DNA of 64,000 nt from Lentzea cavernae (GCF_014653695.1 NZ_BNAR01000005.1:1-64000), one strand, 5' to 3'. Numbered from the stretch's first letter, positions 34,726 through 43,458 are shown. The notes: a model not told the origin generated them from the sequence alone. Translations and numbers: made by a program.

Positions 34726-35485
34726 GGAACCGCTCCAGGTGCGGGTTCACGTCGGCGGCGTGCGTGAGGCTCAGGAAGTGCGCGCCGCCCTCGACGAGGA
34801 CCAGTTCGGCCTCGGGCAGCGCGGCGACGAGTGCCTCGGCCTTCGCGACGGGGTAGGCGAGGTCGGCGGTGCCGTGCAGCACGAGCGCGGGCGCACCGAT
34901 CTCCGGGAGCCGGTCCAGCACGCCTTCGCGGCCGACCAGGGCGTTCATGATCAGCCGCAGCCGTTCCGGCTCGATCGCACCCCACTTGGGCGTCCAGTCC
35001 GACGGGTCGTACTCGCCCAGGCAGATCTTCGCGACGGCCTCGGTCACCGTCTCCGGCCCCTGCGCGATCCACACCTCGGCCAGTTGCTGGTAGGCGGCGG
35101 AGATCTGCTCGTCCTCGGTCTCGCCGGACGTGCCCAGCAACGCGAGTGCCGTGACGCGCCGCGGGGCCAGCAACGCCATCCGCAGCGCGACGAACCCGCC
35201 CTGGCTCGTGCCGATGACCGCAGCGCGGTCGACGCCCAGGGAGTCCAGCACCGCGAGCGCGTCGCGGGCGACGTCCCAGTGGTCGAACGGCGCGGTCGCG
35301 GGCGTGGCACCGTGCCCGCGCTCGTCGATCGCGACGAGCCGGAAGCGGTCGCCGAACGCCGCCACCTGCGGTGCCCACATCGACGCGTCCATCAGGAAGC
35401 TGTGCAGCAGCACGACCACCGGGCCGTCCCCGCCGTGGTCCGCGTACGACACCAGCTGCCCGTCCGCCGTGGTCACCGTCGCCAT
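34709..35485 (-). CDS. Alpha/beta hydrolase
   Basis: About 258 residues. LLHSFLMDASMW oxyanion strand, nucleophile elbow GTSQGG, acidic LHGTADLAYP and a final EGGAHFLSLTH with the catalytic His. The ATG at 35485 gives MATVTTADG at the N-terminus; another ATG lies 21 bases upstream. No signal peptide. The family covers many ester, lactone and C-C hydrolases, so the substrate cannot be named. Confidence 0.82.
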   Translation of the reverse strand: MATVTTADGQLVSYADHGGDGPVVVLLHSFLMDASMWAPQVAAFGDRFRLVAIDERGHGATPATAPFDHWDVARDALAVLDSLGVDRAAVIGTSQGGFVALRMALLAPRRVTALALLGTSGETEDEQISAAYQQLAEVWIAQGPETVTEAVAKICLGEYDPSDWTPKWGAIEPERLRLIMNALVGREGVLDRLPEIGAPALVLHGTADLAYPVAKAEALVAALPEAELVLVEGGAHFLSLTHAADVNPHLERFLSAPL

Positions 35486-35552
35486 GCCGTACACCCCGTC
35501 CCGCATAGTGGATCTTCAGCACCGCCCGCCCGGTTGCCAATACCCTGCCCGG

Positions 35553-37022
35553 ATGCGACAAGTGTTCAGGGGCGCGGTGCTGCTCCTGCTGCTGTTGATC
35601 GTCGTCCCCGCACCGGCGAACGCGCAACAAGAGCAACCTCCGCTGGTCCGCGTGGGCACGGAGGGCACCTATCCGCCGTTCTCCTTCCACGATCCCCAAA
35701 CGCAGGAACTGACCGGTTACGACATAGAGGTCGTCAAGGCGATCGCCGCGAAGGCGGGCTGGCGGCTCGAGTTCGTCGAGACCCAGTGGGACGCGATCTT
35801 CCCCGCCCTCGACGCGTCGCGGATCGACCTCATCGCGAACCAGGTCTCGCGCAACCCCGAACGCGCCGCCAAGTACGGCTTGTCCAGCACCTACACCTAC
35901 TCGCGCGGCGTGATCGTCCGCCGGACCGGTGACGACCGGATCAAGTCCATCGCCGATCTCAGCGGCAAGACCACCGCCCAGTCCAGCACCAGCAACTGGG
36001 CCAAGGTCGCCCGCGAGGCCGGTGCGAACGTCGAGGCGGTCGAGGGCTTCGCGCAGGCCGCCGCGCTGCTGCAGCAGGGCCGCGTCGACGCGATCGTCAA
36101 CGACAACATCGCCGTCCTCGACTACCTCGCCACCACCGGCTCGAAGGACGTCGAGATCGCGGGCGACGCCGGTCAGGCCGGCAGCGAGCAGGTCCTGGCG
36201 CTGCGCCAGGCCGACTCGGCGCTGCTGTCGCAGGCGAACCAGGCGATCGACGCGCTCAAGGCCGACGGCACGTTGCGCGGCATCTCCCAAAAGTACTTCA
36301 AGGCCGACGTGTCCGTTCAGGACGGTGGCGCCGCCGACCTGTCGGAAGGACGCGGTCCGCGCAGCACGGGGGACATCCTCGCCTCGACGGCGTGGCCGAT
36401 GTTCGTCGGCCTGGTCAAGGTCACCATCCCGCTGACCGCGCTGTCGTTCGCGATCGGCCTGGTCCTGGCGCTGCTGGTGGCCCTGGCCCGCATCTCGCCG
36501 TACAAGGTGCTGTCGGGGCTCGCACGGGCGTTCATCTCCATCATCCGCGGCACGCCGTTGCTCCTGCAGCTGTTCATCGTGTTCTACGGCCTGCCGCAGA
36601 TAGGCCTGAAGTTCCCGCCGTTCACCGCCGCCGTCGTCGCGTTCTCGCTGAACGTCGCCGGCTACGCGGCCGAGGTGATCCGCTCCGCCATCCTGTCCGT
36701 GCCGCGCGGCCAGTTCGAGGCCGCCTCGACCATCGGCTTCGGCTACGCGCAGACGTTGCGCCGCATCGTGCTGCCGCAAGCCGCCCGCACCGCCGTGCCG
36801 CCGCTGTCGAACACGCTGCTGTCGCTGCTCAAGGACACCTCGCTCGGCTCGGTCGTGCTGCTGACCGAGCTCTTCCGCGAGTCCCAGCTGGCCGCGGCCG
36901 AGAGCAACGAGTTCCTCGCCCTCTACGCGTTCGCGGGGCTCTACTACTGGGTGATCTGCGTGGCGTTGTCCGCCGGGCAGAAACGACTGGAGACCAGGCT
37001 GAACAGGTACGTGATCGCATGA
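35553..37022 (+). CDS. Amino-acid ABC transporter: fused substrate-binding and permease protein
   Basis: 489 residues. A signal peptide ([19 protein letters not shown]) leads into an SBP_bac_3 binding domain ([39 protein letters not shown]) to about residue 265. Then follow four or more membrane helices of a HisM/GlnP-type permease with the EAA-loop pattern ([27 protein letters not shown]). The fusion fixes one binding domain on each permease subunit. It overlaps the ATPase gene by 4 bases. Likely substrate: a polar amino acid such as cystine or glutamine (inferred). Confidence 0.87.
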   Translation: MRQVFRGAVLLLLLLIVVPAPANAQQEQPPLVRVGTEGTYPPFSFHDPQTQELTGYDIEVVKAIAAKAGWRLEFVETQWDAIFPALDASRIDLIANQVSRNPERAAKYGLSSTYTYSRGVIVRRTGDDRIKSIADLSGKTTAQSSTSNWAKVAREAGANVEAVEGFAQAAALLQQGRVDAIVNDNIAVLDYLATTGSKDVEIAGDAGQAGSEQVLALRQADSALLSQANQAIDALKADGTLRGISQKYFKADVSVQDGGAADLSEGRGPRSTGDILASTAWPMFVGLVKVTIPLTALSFAIGLVLALLVALARISPYKVLSGLARAFISIIRGTPLLLQLFIVFYGLPQIGLKFPPFTAAVVAFSLNVAGYAAEVIRSAILSVPRGQFEAASTIGFGYAQTLRRIVLPQAARTAVPPLSNTLLSLLKDTSLGSVVLLTELFRESQLAAAESNEFLALYAFAGLYYWVICVALSAGQKRLETRLNRYVIA

Positions 37023-37786
37023 CCGACATCCGCATCGAGGTCACGGGGCTCAAGAAGTCCTTCGGCTCGCTGGACGTGCTGCGCGGCATCGACTTCGCCT
37101 CCGAGCGCGGCACCTCCACCGTGCTGCTGGGACCGTCCGGCTCCGGCAAGACCACCCTGCTGCGCTCGCTGAACGTCCTCGACACCCCGGACAGCGGCGT
37201 CGTGCGCATCGACGACGTCTCGGTGGACTTCTCCGCTCTGCCGCCGGGCAAGGCGGGACGGGCCGAGGGCGCGCGCCTGCGTGCGCAGAGCGGCATGGTC
37301 TTCCAGTCTCACAACCTCTTCCCGCACCGCACGGTCCTGCAGAACCTGACCGAGGGCCCGGTCGTCGCCCAGAAGCGCCCGGTGGACGAGGTCGTGGCGG
37401 AGGCGCGGTCGCTGCTCGACCAAGTGGGCCTCGCGGACAAAGCTGATTCGTACCCGTATCAACTTTCCGGTGGACAGCAGCAACGAGTAGGTATTGCCCG
37501 TGCGCTCGCTTTGAAACCTCGTGTGGTGTTGTTCGACGAACCCACTTCCGCACTCGACCCCGAACTGGTGGGAGAGGTGCTCGCCGTGATCAAAGACCTC
37601 GCCTCGGAAGGGTGGACCACGGTCGTCGTCACGCACGAGATCCGGTTCGCCGAACGCGTCGCCGACCAGGTGTTGTTCCTCGACGGAGGCGTGATCGTGG
37701 AGCACGGAACGCCTGGTCAGGTCATCGGTGATCCGCGAGAAGAACGCACCCGGAAGTTCCTGCGGCGCGTTCTGGACCACGGCTGA
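37019..37786 (+). CDS. Amino-acid ABC transporter ATP-binding protein
   Basis: 255 residues with Walker [11 protein letters not shown]-loop [11 protein letters not shown], signature LSGGQQQRV, Walker [13 protein letters not shown] and the switch His (VVVTHE). It resembles GlnQ/TcyN-type ATPases. It begins in the last four bases of the fused binding-protein/permease gene (ATGA), completing a two-gene importer. Confidence 0.9.
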   Translation: MTDIRIEVTGLKKSFGSLDVLRGIDFASERGTSTVLLGPSGSGKTTLLRSLNVLDTPDSGVVRIDDVSVDFSALPPGKAGRAEGARLRAQSGMVFQSHNLFPHRTVLQNLTEGPVVAQKRPVDEVVAEARSLLDQVGLADKADSYPYQLSGGQQQRVGIARALALKPRVVLFDEPTSALDPELVGEVLAVIKDLASEGWTTVVVTHEIRFAERVADQVLFLDGGVIVEHGTPGQVIGDPREERTRKFLRRVLDHG

Positions 37787-37795
37787 AATGATTCT

Positions 37796-37814
37796 TGAGG
37801 ATAGGCTCGCCTAA
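37796..37814 (+). promoter_or_regulatory. IdeR/DmdR-type iron box
   Basis: TGAGGATAGGCTCGCCTAA matches the actinobacterial iron-box consensus TTAGGTTAGGCTAACCTAA at 15 of 19 positions by my hand comparison. It lies about 80 bases upstream of the DUF1540 gene, 10 bases after the ABC transporter stop. Iron-dependent repression of the downstream gene is inferred. Confidence 0.6.
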
Positions 37815-37836
37815 TCACTTCTCGAATTGCGCGCTT

Positions 37837-37887
37837 CCTGACGTGGTGGCATGGTCCGGATTACCGAACCTTTCCCACCACGTCAGG
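37837..37887 (+). promoter_or_regulatory. Leader hairpin overlapping the DUF1540 ribosome site
   Basis: Perfect 13-base arms (CCTGACGTGGTGG at 37837-37849, complement at 37875-37887) with a 25-base loop. The 3' arm ends in the AGG of the AGGAG ribosome site, eight bases before the ATG at 37895. A folded leader would partly hide the ribosome site. It could also be a DNA operator. Confidence 0.55.
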
Positions 37888-37894
37888 AGCGGAC

Positions 37895-38203
37895 ATGACC
37901 ACTCTCGAGAACCCGGCGATGCCCGCAGTCCACGATTGCACCGTGAGCGACTGCTCTTACAACCACGACGGCTGCCACGCCTTCGCGATCACCGTCCGCG
38001 GCGACAACGGCGCGGCGGACTGCGGCACGTTCATCCCGCTGGGCACGAAGGGCGGCCTGGACAAGGTCGTCGCCCAGGTCGGCGCCTGTTCGCGCACCGA
38101 CTGCGTGCACAACGCCTCGCTGGAGTGCACGGCGCAGAGCGTGCGAGTGGGCCAGGGCGAAGGCGACCACCACGCCAACTGCCTGACGTACCAGCCGCAT
38201 TAG
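37895..38203 (+). CDS. Double DUF1540 small Cys-rich protein
   Basis: 102 residues holding two DUF1540 units. Each has paired cysteines: CTVSDCSYNHDGCHAF with ADCGTF, then CSRTDCVHNASLECTA with NCLTY. The spacing suggests metal binding, but no biochemical function is established. It has an iron-box-like site and a leader hairpin upstream and converges on the MgtC-family gene, overlapping it by four bases. Confidence 0.8.
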   Translation: MTTLENPAMPAVHDCTVSDCSYNHDGCHAFAITVRGDNGAADCGTFIPLGTKGGLDKVVAQVGACSRTDCVHNASLECTAQSVRVGQGEGDHHANCLTYQPH

Positions 38204-38625
38204 CCCTCGTCGTCCTTGCGGTCGACGGCCCGGCCCAGCTCTCGCAGGCCGACGTTGACCGCGATGATCGCCACGGTGCCGGCCGCCGCGACGACGTGCA
38301 GCCCGGCACCCGCCAAGGACCCCACCGCGGCCGCGCACCACAGCGTGGCCGCGGTGTTCAGTCCGCGGACCGACAACCCGTCGCGCAGGATCACGCCCGC
38401 GCCGAGGAACCCGATCCCGGACACCACCTGCGCGGCGACGCGCGTCGGGTCACCCTGACCGTCGAACCCCTGCGCGGACAGCAGGACGAACAACGCGGCA
38501 CCCACCGCCACGAGGGCGTTGGTCCGCAGCCCCGCCATGCGCGAGCGGTACTGCCGTTCGAACCCGATCAACGCGCCGAGGCCCATGCTCTCGGCGATGC
38601 GCAGTGTCATGTCGAAGACGTGCAT
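38200..38625 (-). CDS. MgtC/SapB-family membrane protein
   Basis: About 141 residues with four or five hydrophobic helices and the family's conserved GALIGFERQYRSRMAGLRTNALVAVGAALFVLL and GIGFLGAGVIL stretches. MgtC proteins modulate the F-type ATPase or magnesium homeostasis in other bacteria. The ATG at 38625 has GGGGAG upstream. No M-box-like leader was recognised. Confidence 0.85.
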   Translation of the reverse strand: MHVFDMTLRIAESMGLGALIGFERQYRSRMAGLRTNALVAVGAALFVLLSAQGFDGQGDPTRVAAQVVSGIGFLGAGVILRDGLSVRGLNTAATLWCAAAVGSLAGAGLHVVAAAGTVAIIAVNVGLRELGRAVDRKDDEG

Positions 38626-38827
38626 CGTGTGACTCCCCTTATGTGCAGGGGTGTGCGTCACACGCCAGAACTCGAGCGTGCGAGGTGGGTCGACCTCTGC
38701 TGGCTACTGTGGCCTGGCATGTGTCGCTCACCTCGCTTCCTGTTGTCTGCGGTCGGACCTGGTCACGGTACCGAGACGGGCGTGAGGCCGGGGTGGGAGT
38801 GGGACGGGCGTCTCATTCCCAGGCGAA

Positions 38828-39652
38828 CTAGAGCATCTCGAGCGGCGAGGGGCCGTCCGGCGGAGGGAAGGCCCGGTCCAACTCGGCCAGGTCCTCGGTC
38901 GTCAGACTCAGCTCCACCGCCCGCGCGTTGTCCCGCACGTGCTCGACCGTGCCCGCCTTCGGGATCGCGCAGACCTGGGGCAGCCGCAGCACCCACGCCA
39001 GCGCGACCTGGGCGGGCGTGGCGTCGTGCCGTGCGGCGACGGAGGCGAGGGCGGGGGAGTCCAGCAGCCTGCCCTGTTCGACGGGGGAGTAGGCCATCAC
39101 CGGGACGCCCGTGGAGGCGTGCCACGGCAGCAGGTCGTGCTCGGGGCCGCGGCGGGTGAGGTTGTAGAGGATCTGGTTGGTCTGGCAGGAGCCCGGCAGC
39201 GCCGTCAGCTCGCGCATGTCGTCCAGGTCGAGGTTGCTGACGCCCCAGTGCCGGATCTTGCCTGCGTCCAGCAGCGCCGCGAAGCCGTCCAGGGTCTGCG
39301 CGAACGGCACGGTGCCGCGCCAGTGCAGCAGGTACAGGTCGAGGCGGTCGGTGCCCAGGCGGCGCAGCGACGCCTCGCAGGCGCGCACCACTCCGGCCGC
39401 GGAGGCGTGGGACGGCAGCACCTTCGACACGAGGAACACCTCGTCGCGCCGACCGGCCACCGCTTCGCCCACGAGTTCCTCGGACGCGCCGGAGCCGTAC
39501 ATCTCGGCCGTGTCGATGAGCGACAGGCCCAGGTCCAGGCCGGTGCGCAGGGCGGTGATCTCCTCGGCGCGCCTGCCGGGGCGCTCGGCCATCATCCAGG
39601 TGCCCATGCCGAGCGCGGGGACGGTCTCGCCGGAGGGGAGCAGCACGGTCAT
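38828..39652 (-). CDS. Aldo/keto reductase
   Basis: 274 residues, (beta/alpha)8 AKR: catalytic Asp and Tyr in SLIDTAEMYG, Lys in FLVSKVLP and His in LYLLHWRG, then the GVSNLD strand and a cofactor loop IPKAGTVEHVRDNARA. NADPH-dependent carbonyl reduction is expected. The start at 39652 gives MTVLLPSGETVPALGMGTW, typical for the family. It is divergent from the VTT-family gene with a 30-base spacer. Confidence 0.87.
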   Translation of the reverse strand: MTVLLPSGETVPALGMGTWMMAERPGRRAEEITALRTGLDLGLSLIDTAEMYGSGASEELVGEAVAGRRDEVFLVSKVLPSHASAAGVVRACEASLRRLGTDRLDLYLLHWRGTVPFAQTLDGFAALLDAGKIRHWGVSNLDLDDMRELTALPGSCQTNQILYNLTRRGPEHDLLPWHASTGVPVMAYSPVEQGRLLDSPALASVAARHDATPAQVALAWVLRLPQVCAIPKAGTVEHVRDNARAVELSLTTEDLAELDRAFPPPDGPSPLEML

Positions 39653-39682
39653 GCGCTCCAGCTTGCCGGGTACGTTGGTCTG

Positions 39683-40324
39683 ATGCGACGTGCGGGCCTG
39701 ATCCTCCTCGTGCTGCTCGTCGTCGCCCTGGCGATCGCGGCGCAGCTCGTGGACCTGCCCGACGGGACAGAACTCCGCGCACTGGTGGACGGTGCGGGGA
39801 GTGCGGCGCCGGTCGTGTTCGTGGTGGTGTGCGCGCTCGGAACGGCGGTGTTCTTCCCGAAGCCGGTGCTCGCCACGGCGGCGGGGTTGCTGTTCGGCGT
39901 GGGGTGGGGGAGCGCGCTCGCGATCGCGGGGTTCACGGCGGGCGCGATGATCGCGTTCGCGGTCGCCCGCCGGCTCGGCCGCGAGACGGTCGAGGGCTGG
40001 CTCGGGGAGCGGCTGCAGGTGCTCGAACGGGTCTTCGCGCGGCGCGGGGTCGAGGCGACGCTCGTGATCAGGTTGCTGCCGGTCCTGCCGTTCGCGCTGG
40101 CGAACTACGGCGCGGGGGTCACGTCGGTGCGGGGCGCGCACTTCGCCCTCGGCACGGCGCTGGGCCTGGTGCCCTCGGCGGTGCTCGCCGCGGTGCTGGG
40201 CGACGCCCTGAGCGATCTCGGCTCACCGCGTTCGATCGTCGCGTTGTCGATCTGGGCGGTGCTGGCGGCCGTGGGGGTGTGGTGGGGCCGGAACTTGATC
40301 ACAACGGCCGCACGGGCCTCCTAG
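39683..40324 (+). CDS. TVP38/TMEM64 (VTT/DedA-like) membrane protein
   Basis: 213 residues with five or six hydrophobic segments. Family marks: FFPKPVLATAAGLLFGVGWGSALAIAGFTAGAMIAFAVARRLGR and the RLLPVLPFALANYGAG re-entrant loop. Members are thought to act as lipid scramblases or small-molecule permeases. The GC-rich hairpin after it carries its T-run for the minus strand and so belongs mainly to rbpA. Confidence 0.82.
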   Translation: MRRAGLILLVLLVVALAIAAQLVDLPDGTELRALVDGAGSAAPVVFVVVCALGTAVFFPKPVLATAAGLLFGVGWGSALAIAGFTAGAMIAFAVARRLGRETVEGWLGERLQVLERVFARRGVEATLVIRLLPVLPFALANYGAGVTSVRGAHFALGTALGLVPSAVLAAVLGDALSDLGSPRSIVALSIWAVLAAVGVWWGRNLITTAARAS

Positions 40325-40343
40325 GCGCCTTCCCGGGGCACGC

Positions 40344-40377
40344 AAAAAGCCGCCCCGGCGGGAGACCGGGACGGCTT
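40344..40377 (-). terminator. Rho-independent terminator of rbpA
   Basis: A 12-base stem with one mismatch (AAGCCGCCCCGG against CCGGGACGGCTT), 7-base loop, 18 bases after the rbpA stop. The AAAAA on the plus strand gives a T-run on the minus strand. It may stop transcripts from both sides. Confidence 0.8.
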
Positions 40378-40394
40378 GACGCGTCTGCGGTGGA

Positions 40395-40739
40395 TCAGGC
40401 CGTGCGGGTACGGCGTCCGCGAAGCTCTTCGAGGCGCTCGTCGAGCAGCTCCTCGAGCTCGGGGATCGACCGGCGCTCCAGGAGCATGTCCCAGTGCGTG
40501 CGCGGCGGCTTGACCTTCTTCACCTCCGGCTCGACACCGTCGATGATCTTCGACTCGGTGCCGTGGAGACGGCATTCCCAGGTCGGCGGCAACTCGGCGT
40601 CGTCGGAGAAGGGGACCTCGAAGTCGTGTCCCTTCGGGCAGGCGTACCGCGCTGCCCGGCGCGGAGCGAGATCGTGGTTGCGGTCGGTCTCGTAGCTGAC
40701 TGCTCCGAGCCGGCTTCCACGCAAAACGCGGTCGGCCAT
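40395..40739 (-). CDS. rbpA: RNA polymerase-binding protein RbpA
   Basis: 114 residues. It begins MADRVLRGSRLGAVSYETDRN, the conserved N-terminal tail, then a metal-binding-like core (YACPKGHDFEVPF, PTWECRLHG), a basic linker and the sigma-interaction domain (KPPRTHWDMLLERRSIPELEELLDERL). RbpA binds RNA polymerase and the principal sigma factor and stabilises open complexes in actinobacteria. A terminator follows and a SigR-like promoter precedes it. Confidence 0.95.
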   Translation of the reverse strand: MADRVLRGSRLGAVSYETDRNHDLAPRRAARYACPKGHDFEVPFSDDAELPPTWECRLHGTESKIIDGVEPEVKKVKPPRTHWDMLLERRSIPELEELLDERLEELRGRRTRTA

Positions 40740-40797
40740 GGCGGTGTCCTTTCGCTCGGCTCAGGGCCGGGGCCCAGGCTGCTTGCTCACCGTGTGC

Positions 40798-40824
40798 AAC
40801 GCCCGGATTGCTCCGTTTGTTTCC
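40798..40824 (-). promoter_or_regulatory. SigR-like promoter of rbpA (GGAAA-N19-GTT)
   Basis: Read on the minus strand: GGAAA at 40824-40820, 19 bases, then GTT at 40800-40798, about 58 bases before the rbpA ATG. The consensus for SigR/SigH-type thiol-stress sigma factors is GGAAT-N18-GTT, and rbpA is a known SigR target in Streptomyces. The assignment here is by pattern only. Confidence 0.45.
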
Positions 40825-40977
40825 GGTTCGCTCTCATGGTCGCCCACAGTGACGTCGTTCACTCGTCAACGAAGGCTTCCTACTAATGGATGCGATCGCC
40901 GCAGGATCGTGACGCGTTATCAAGCTCCTGCGCTCATGCATCACTCTAATGGCCCAGCGGCGGCCGTGGGTAGTCGG

Positions 40978-41733
40978 TTATGCCAACCGAAGCTGACCAC
41001 TTTGTGCGACGTCAGGGCCTAGGTCGCCCAACCGAAAGTGACGCCTGCAGAGCACCTGGTAACGGACGGTAGTTTCCGTGGTGTCGGTTACACCGTTGCT
41101 CTCCGTACCCGATCGATGCTGTTCCGTGTCCGTTTTGGTGTCGGCGACCAGGACGGTGTCTCCCGCGCGGATCACCTGACCGGCCCGCACCCGTGCGTTG
41201 AACCGACCCGGCACCCCGCACCAGCACAGGACCTCGACCTGGATCGCCTTCAGCTCGTCGGCGAGTTCGAACAGCCGCTGCGATCCGGGGAACATCTCGC
41301 CGCGGAAGTCCGTGGCCAGCCCGAAGCAGTACACGTCCACCTGGACGTCGTCCGCGAGCTCCGCCAGCTGCTCCACCTGACCGGGGGACAGGAACTGCGC
41401 CTCGTCCACGATCAGGTAGTCCACCCGCCGGCCCTCGGCCCACTCCGACCGCACCATCTGGCGGAGATCGTCGTCGCGGATCTCCGCGGCCGCGCGCGTG
41501 ATGCCGATGCGGCTCGAGATCTGCGGGCGCCCCGACCGGTCGTGCCGCACCAGCAGCAGCCCGCGCCGGCCTTGACGTGAGTTGTTGTGGTCGATCTGCA
41601 ACGCGAGCGTCGACTTGCCGCAGTCCATCGGACCGAAGAAGAACTTCAGGTGCCCGACCACCGGCGTCGAGCGCCGGGAACCAGCGACAGGTACAGCGGA
41701 GAGGGCGTCTGTCGGATCGGGAAGGGCGTCCAC
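40978..41733 (-). CDS. tdk: Thymidine kinase (type II)
   Basis: 251 residues. P-loop GPMDCGKST at the N-terminus, the VDEAQFL Walker B-like strand, and a zinc-type Cys pair region (VLCWCGVPGRFNARV ... VLCRRHF). It phosphorylates thymidine in the salvage pathway. About 27 N-terminal residues precede the fold and the C-terminal tail is Thr/Asp-rich, making it longer than the usual 190-220. It is on the same strand as rbpA but 238 bases upstream of it. Confidence 0.93.
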   Translation of the reverse strand: MDALPDPTDALSAVPVAGSRRSTPVVGHLKFFFGPMDCGKSTLALQIDHNNSRQGRRGLLLVRHDRSGRPQISSRIGITRAAAEIRDDDLRQMVRSEWAEGRRVDYLIVDEAQFLSPGQVEQLAELADDVQVDVYCFGLATDFRGEMFPGSQRLFELADELKAIQVEVLCWCGVPGRFNARVRAGQVIRAGDTVLVADTKTDTEQHRSGTESNGVTDTTETTVRYQVLCRRHFRLGDLGPDVAQSGQLRLA

Positions 41734-41882
41734 GGCGGGTCACCCTAGTGCCTGGATCCCGATCATGAGGAATCCCCACGGTCTGTCCCTCGCCATCGTC
41801 CGCCCCTTCGAGTGCGACCTGCTGTTTCGCGACGACATAGCCGCTGAGAGGGCCCTCTAAACCTCCTCTGGGATCGAATCGC

Positions 41883-41905
41883 TCGATAGTTTCAGTGTGG
41901 ACTGA
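41883..41905. repeat. Recurrent motif, copy d (TTCAGTGTGGACTGA)
   Basis: A looser copy of the motif at 18436, about 150 bases upstream of tdk (minus). The TTCAGTGT core is intact and its 3' part forms TCAGT-GTGG-ACTGA. Confidence 0.4.
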
Positions 41906-42124
41906 TTCTCGCGCTCCGGCGGAGGTCCGGTCGGGGGAGGGGAGCGGACCTCACGAACAAGGACGCCGCGCCTGGGCGAGTGGGCGGGCTCGGCGGTGAA
42001 CCCGCTGATCGTGGGGCAGGGGGCGTGCCGGAGGTGGAGGGGCGCGCGGGCGGCAAGCCGGGCATGCGTGACGCCGGCCCATGGGCCGAACGCCCGACGG
42101 TCATCGGTGCGAGCGGCGGGATAT

Positions 42125-42146
42125 CTGAAGATCCCTATATCTTCAG
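42125..42146. promoter_or_regulatory. Inverted repeat CTGAAGAT-N6-ATCTTCAG
   Basis: Perfect 8-base arms around CCCTAT, 72 bases upstream of the PadR gene. The right arm is the first part of motif copy c, so this site shows the half-site CTTCAG in both orientations. Confidence 0.5.
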
Positions 42147-42156
42147 TGTTGACTAA
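42136..42156. repeat. Recurrent motif, copy c (TATATCTTCAGTGTTGACTA)
   Basis: It shares CTTCAGTGTTGAC with copy a exactly and a TAT at the same distance upstream. It lies 62 bases before the PadR start. Confidence 0.5.
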
Positions 42157-42185
42157 ATAGAGCCACTTCGGTTGGTCCGCTTCCC

Positions 42186-42210
42186 AATATAGCTCGCGCC
42201 GCGATATATT
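42186..42210. promoter_or_regulatory. AT-rich inverted repeat before PadR (AATATA-N13-TATATT)
   Basis: Six-base perfect arms with a GC-rich 13-base spacer end 7 bases before the PadR ATG. The position suits autorepression. Confidence 0.4.
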
Positions 42211-42217
42211 CAGCAAC

Positions 42218-42565
42218 ATGAGTGGTCGGGTCATGTCCGAGCAGACGTTCCTCGTGCTCACCGCGCTGGCGGAGGAGCCGTTGCACGGCTACGCGATCGT
42301 GCAGGCGGTGGAGCAGTTGTCGGAGGGGCGGATGGTGTTGAGGGTCGGCACGCTGTACGGGGTGCTGGACCGGTTGGTGGCGGACGGGCTCGCCGAGCGC
42401 GACCGGGAAGAGGTGCACCAGGGGCGGCTGCGGCGCTACTACAAGCTCACCGACTCCGGTGTGCGGGCGTTGCAGGCGGAGGTCGCCAGGCTGAGCGCGA
42501 ACGTGCGGGCGGCGACCGCGGTGCTGAGGGGGAGGGGCGTCCAGGCATGGGCGGGTCGGGCATGA
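42218..42565 (+). CDS. PadR-family transcriptional regulator
   Basis: 115 residues: winged helix EQTFLVLTALAEEPLHGYAIVQAVEQLSEGRMVLRVGTLYGVLDRLVADGLAERD followed by a coiled helix (VRALQAEVARLSANVRAAT) for dimerisation. No strong ribosome site precedes the ATG. It overlaps the membrane-protein gene, and such PadR/membrane-protein pairs are common in actinobacteria. Confidence 0.88.
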   Translation: MSGRVMSEQTFLVLTALAEEPLHGYAIVQAVEQLSEGRMVLRVGTLYGVLDRLVADGLAERDREEVHQGRLRRYYKLTDSGVRALQAEVARLSANVRAATAVLRGRGVQAWAGRA

Positions 42566-43458
42566 GGAATCTGGAGCGGCGCTACCGCACGCTGCTGAAG
42601 GTGTTGCCCCGCTGGTACCGGCGGGACCGCGAGGAGGAGATGGTCGGGATCTTCCTGGCCGAACGCGACGACGACCTCGACCTGGAGCACAGCTGGCCGG
42701 GGTGGGGGGAGACGGGGGCGGTGCTCGCGCTCGCGGTGCGCACGCACCTCGCGGCCGGGGCGGCGCTCACGAGCGTGCCGTCGAAGGTCGCGCGGCGCGG
42801 CGAGGTCGTGCGCGCGCTGGGGATGCTCGGGTTGTTGCTCGGCATGTTCTACGCGATGAACATGGTCGTGACGGTCGTGGTCGGGCTCGGTCGTCCGTTC
42901 CAGTCGCCGCAGCCGTGGTGGCGGGTGCTGGAACTGGCACCGGTGGTGGCGTTCGCGGCACTGCTGATCGGGTGGCGCACACTCGCGAAAGTGGTGGCGG
43001 CGGTGCCGTTGTCGCTGGTGGTGGTGTCGGTGACGGCGACGGGGGATCCCGGGTACGTGCTGGTCTGGGGCGTGTTCCAGTTCCCGTTGCTGGTGACGTT
43101 CGTGTGCCTGTGTCTGGGTTTCCACCGGGAGGCGCCGATCCCGCCTGCCCGCAGGCTGCTGTGGTGGGGCGGGGGAGCGTTGCTGCTCGGGGTGGTCGGC
43201 GGGTTCTCCGGGGGGACCGGGATGCAGACGATCGCGGTGCTCACCCTGGTGTTGCGCGTGGCGGTGTTCGTGCGCGGTGACGGGGTGCTGGGGCGTGCGT
43301 TGTCGTTGTTCGCACTGGCGCAGTTGGTGCCGTTGCTGTTCGTCGTGGTGCCGTCGCACAGCTACCTGATGCCGGTCGGTGTGCTGGCGGCGCTGCTCGC
43401 GGTCGCGGCCGTGGCACCGGTGTGGCGCCGCCCGAAAGCGGCGCCACAGATGGGCTAG
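42562..43458 (+). CDS. PadR-associated multi-pass membrane protein
   Basis: About 298 residues. The N-terminus (RNLERRYRTLLKVLPRWYRRDREEEMVGIFLAE) is the conserved cytosolic head of PadR-partner proteins; then seven or eight hydrophobic helices follow. I start at the ATG overlapping the PadR stop (ATGA). An ATG 15 bases earlier has a better GGGGAGGGG site. The function is unknown. Confidence 0.7.
   Translation: MRNLERRYRTLLKVLPRWYRRDREEEMVGIFLAERDDDLDLEHSWPGWGETGAVLALAVRTHLAAGAALTSVPSKVARRGEVVRALGMLGLLLGMFYAMNMVVTVVVGLGRPFQSPQPWWRVLELAPVVAFAALLIGWRTLAKVVAAVPLSLVVVSVTATGDPGYVLVWGVFQFPLLVTFVCLCLGFHREAPIPPARRLLWWGGGALLLGVVGGFSGGTGMQTIAVLTLVLRVAVFVRGDGVLGRALSLFALAQLVPLLFVVVPSHSYLMPVGVLAALLAVAAVAPVWRRPKAAPQMG

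Larger units (their letters stand above)
41734..42217. other. Intergenic block of 484 bases with several inverted repeats
   Basis: No convincing gene is present. A 134-codon minus-strand frame (41857-42261) lacks family character. The block holds a 12-base palindrome AGAGGGCCCTCT (41847-41858), motif copy d (41883-41905), the CTGAAGAT inverted repeat (42125-42146) with motif copy c, and a TATA-type repeat before the PadR start. Confidence 0.55.

Noticed and set aside
34602..36779. 725-codon minus-strand frame over the ABC transporter fusion
   Set aside because: The plus strand encodes clear binding-protein and permease domains; this frame is a shadow.
41857..42261. 134-codon minus-strand frame in the tdk-PadR spacer
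   Set aside because: No family character, no ribosome site, and it overlaps the PadR start and the inverted repeats.
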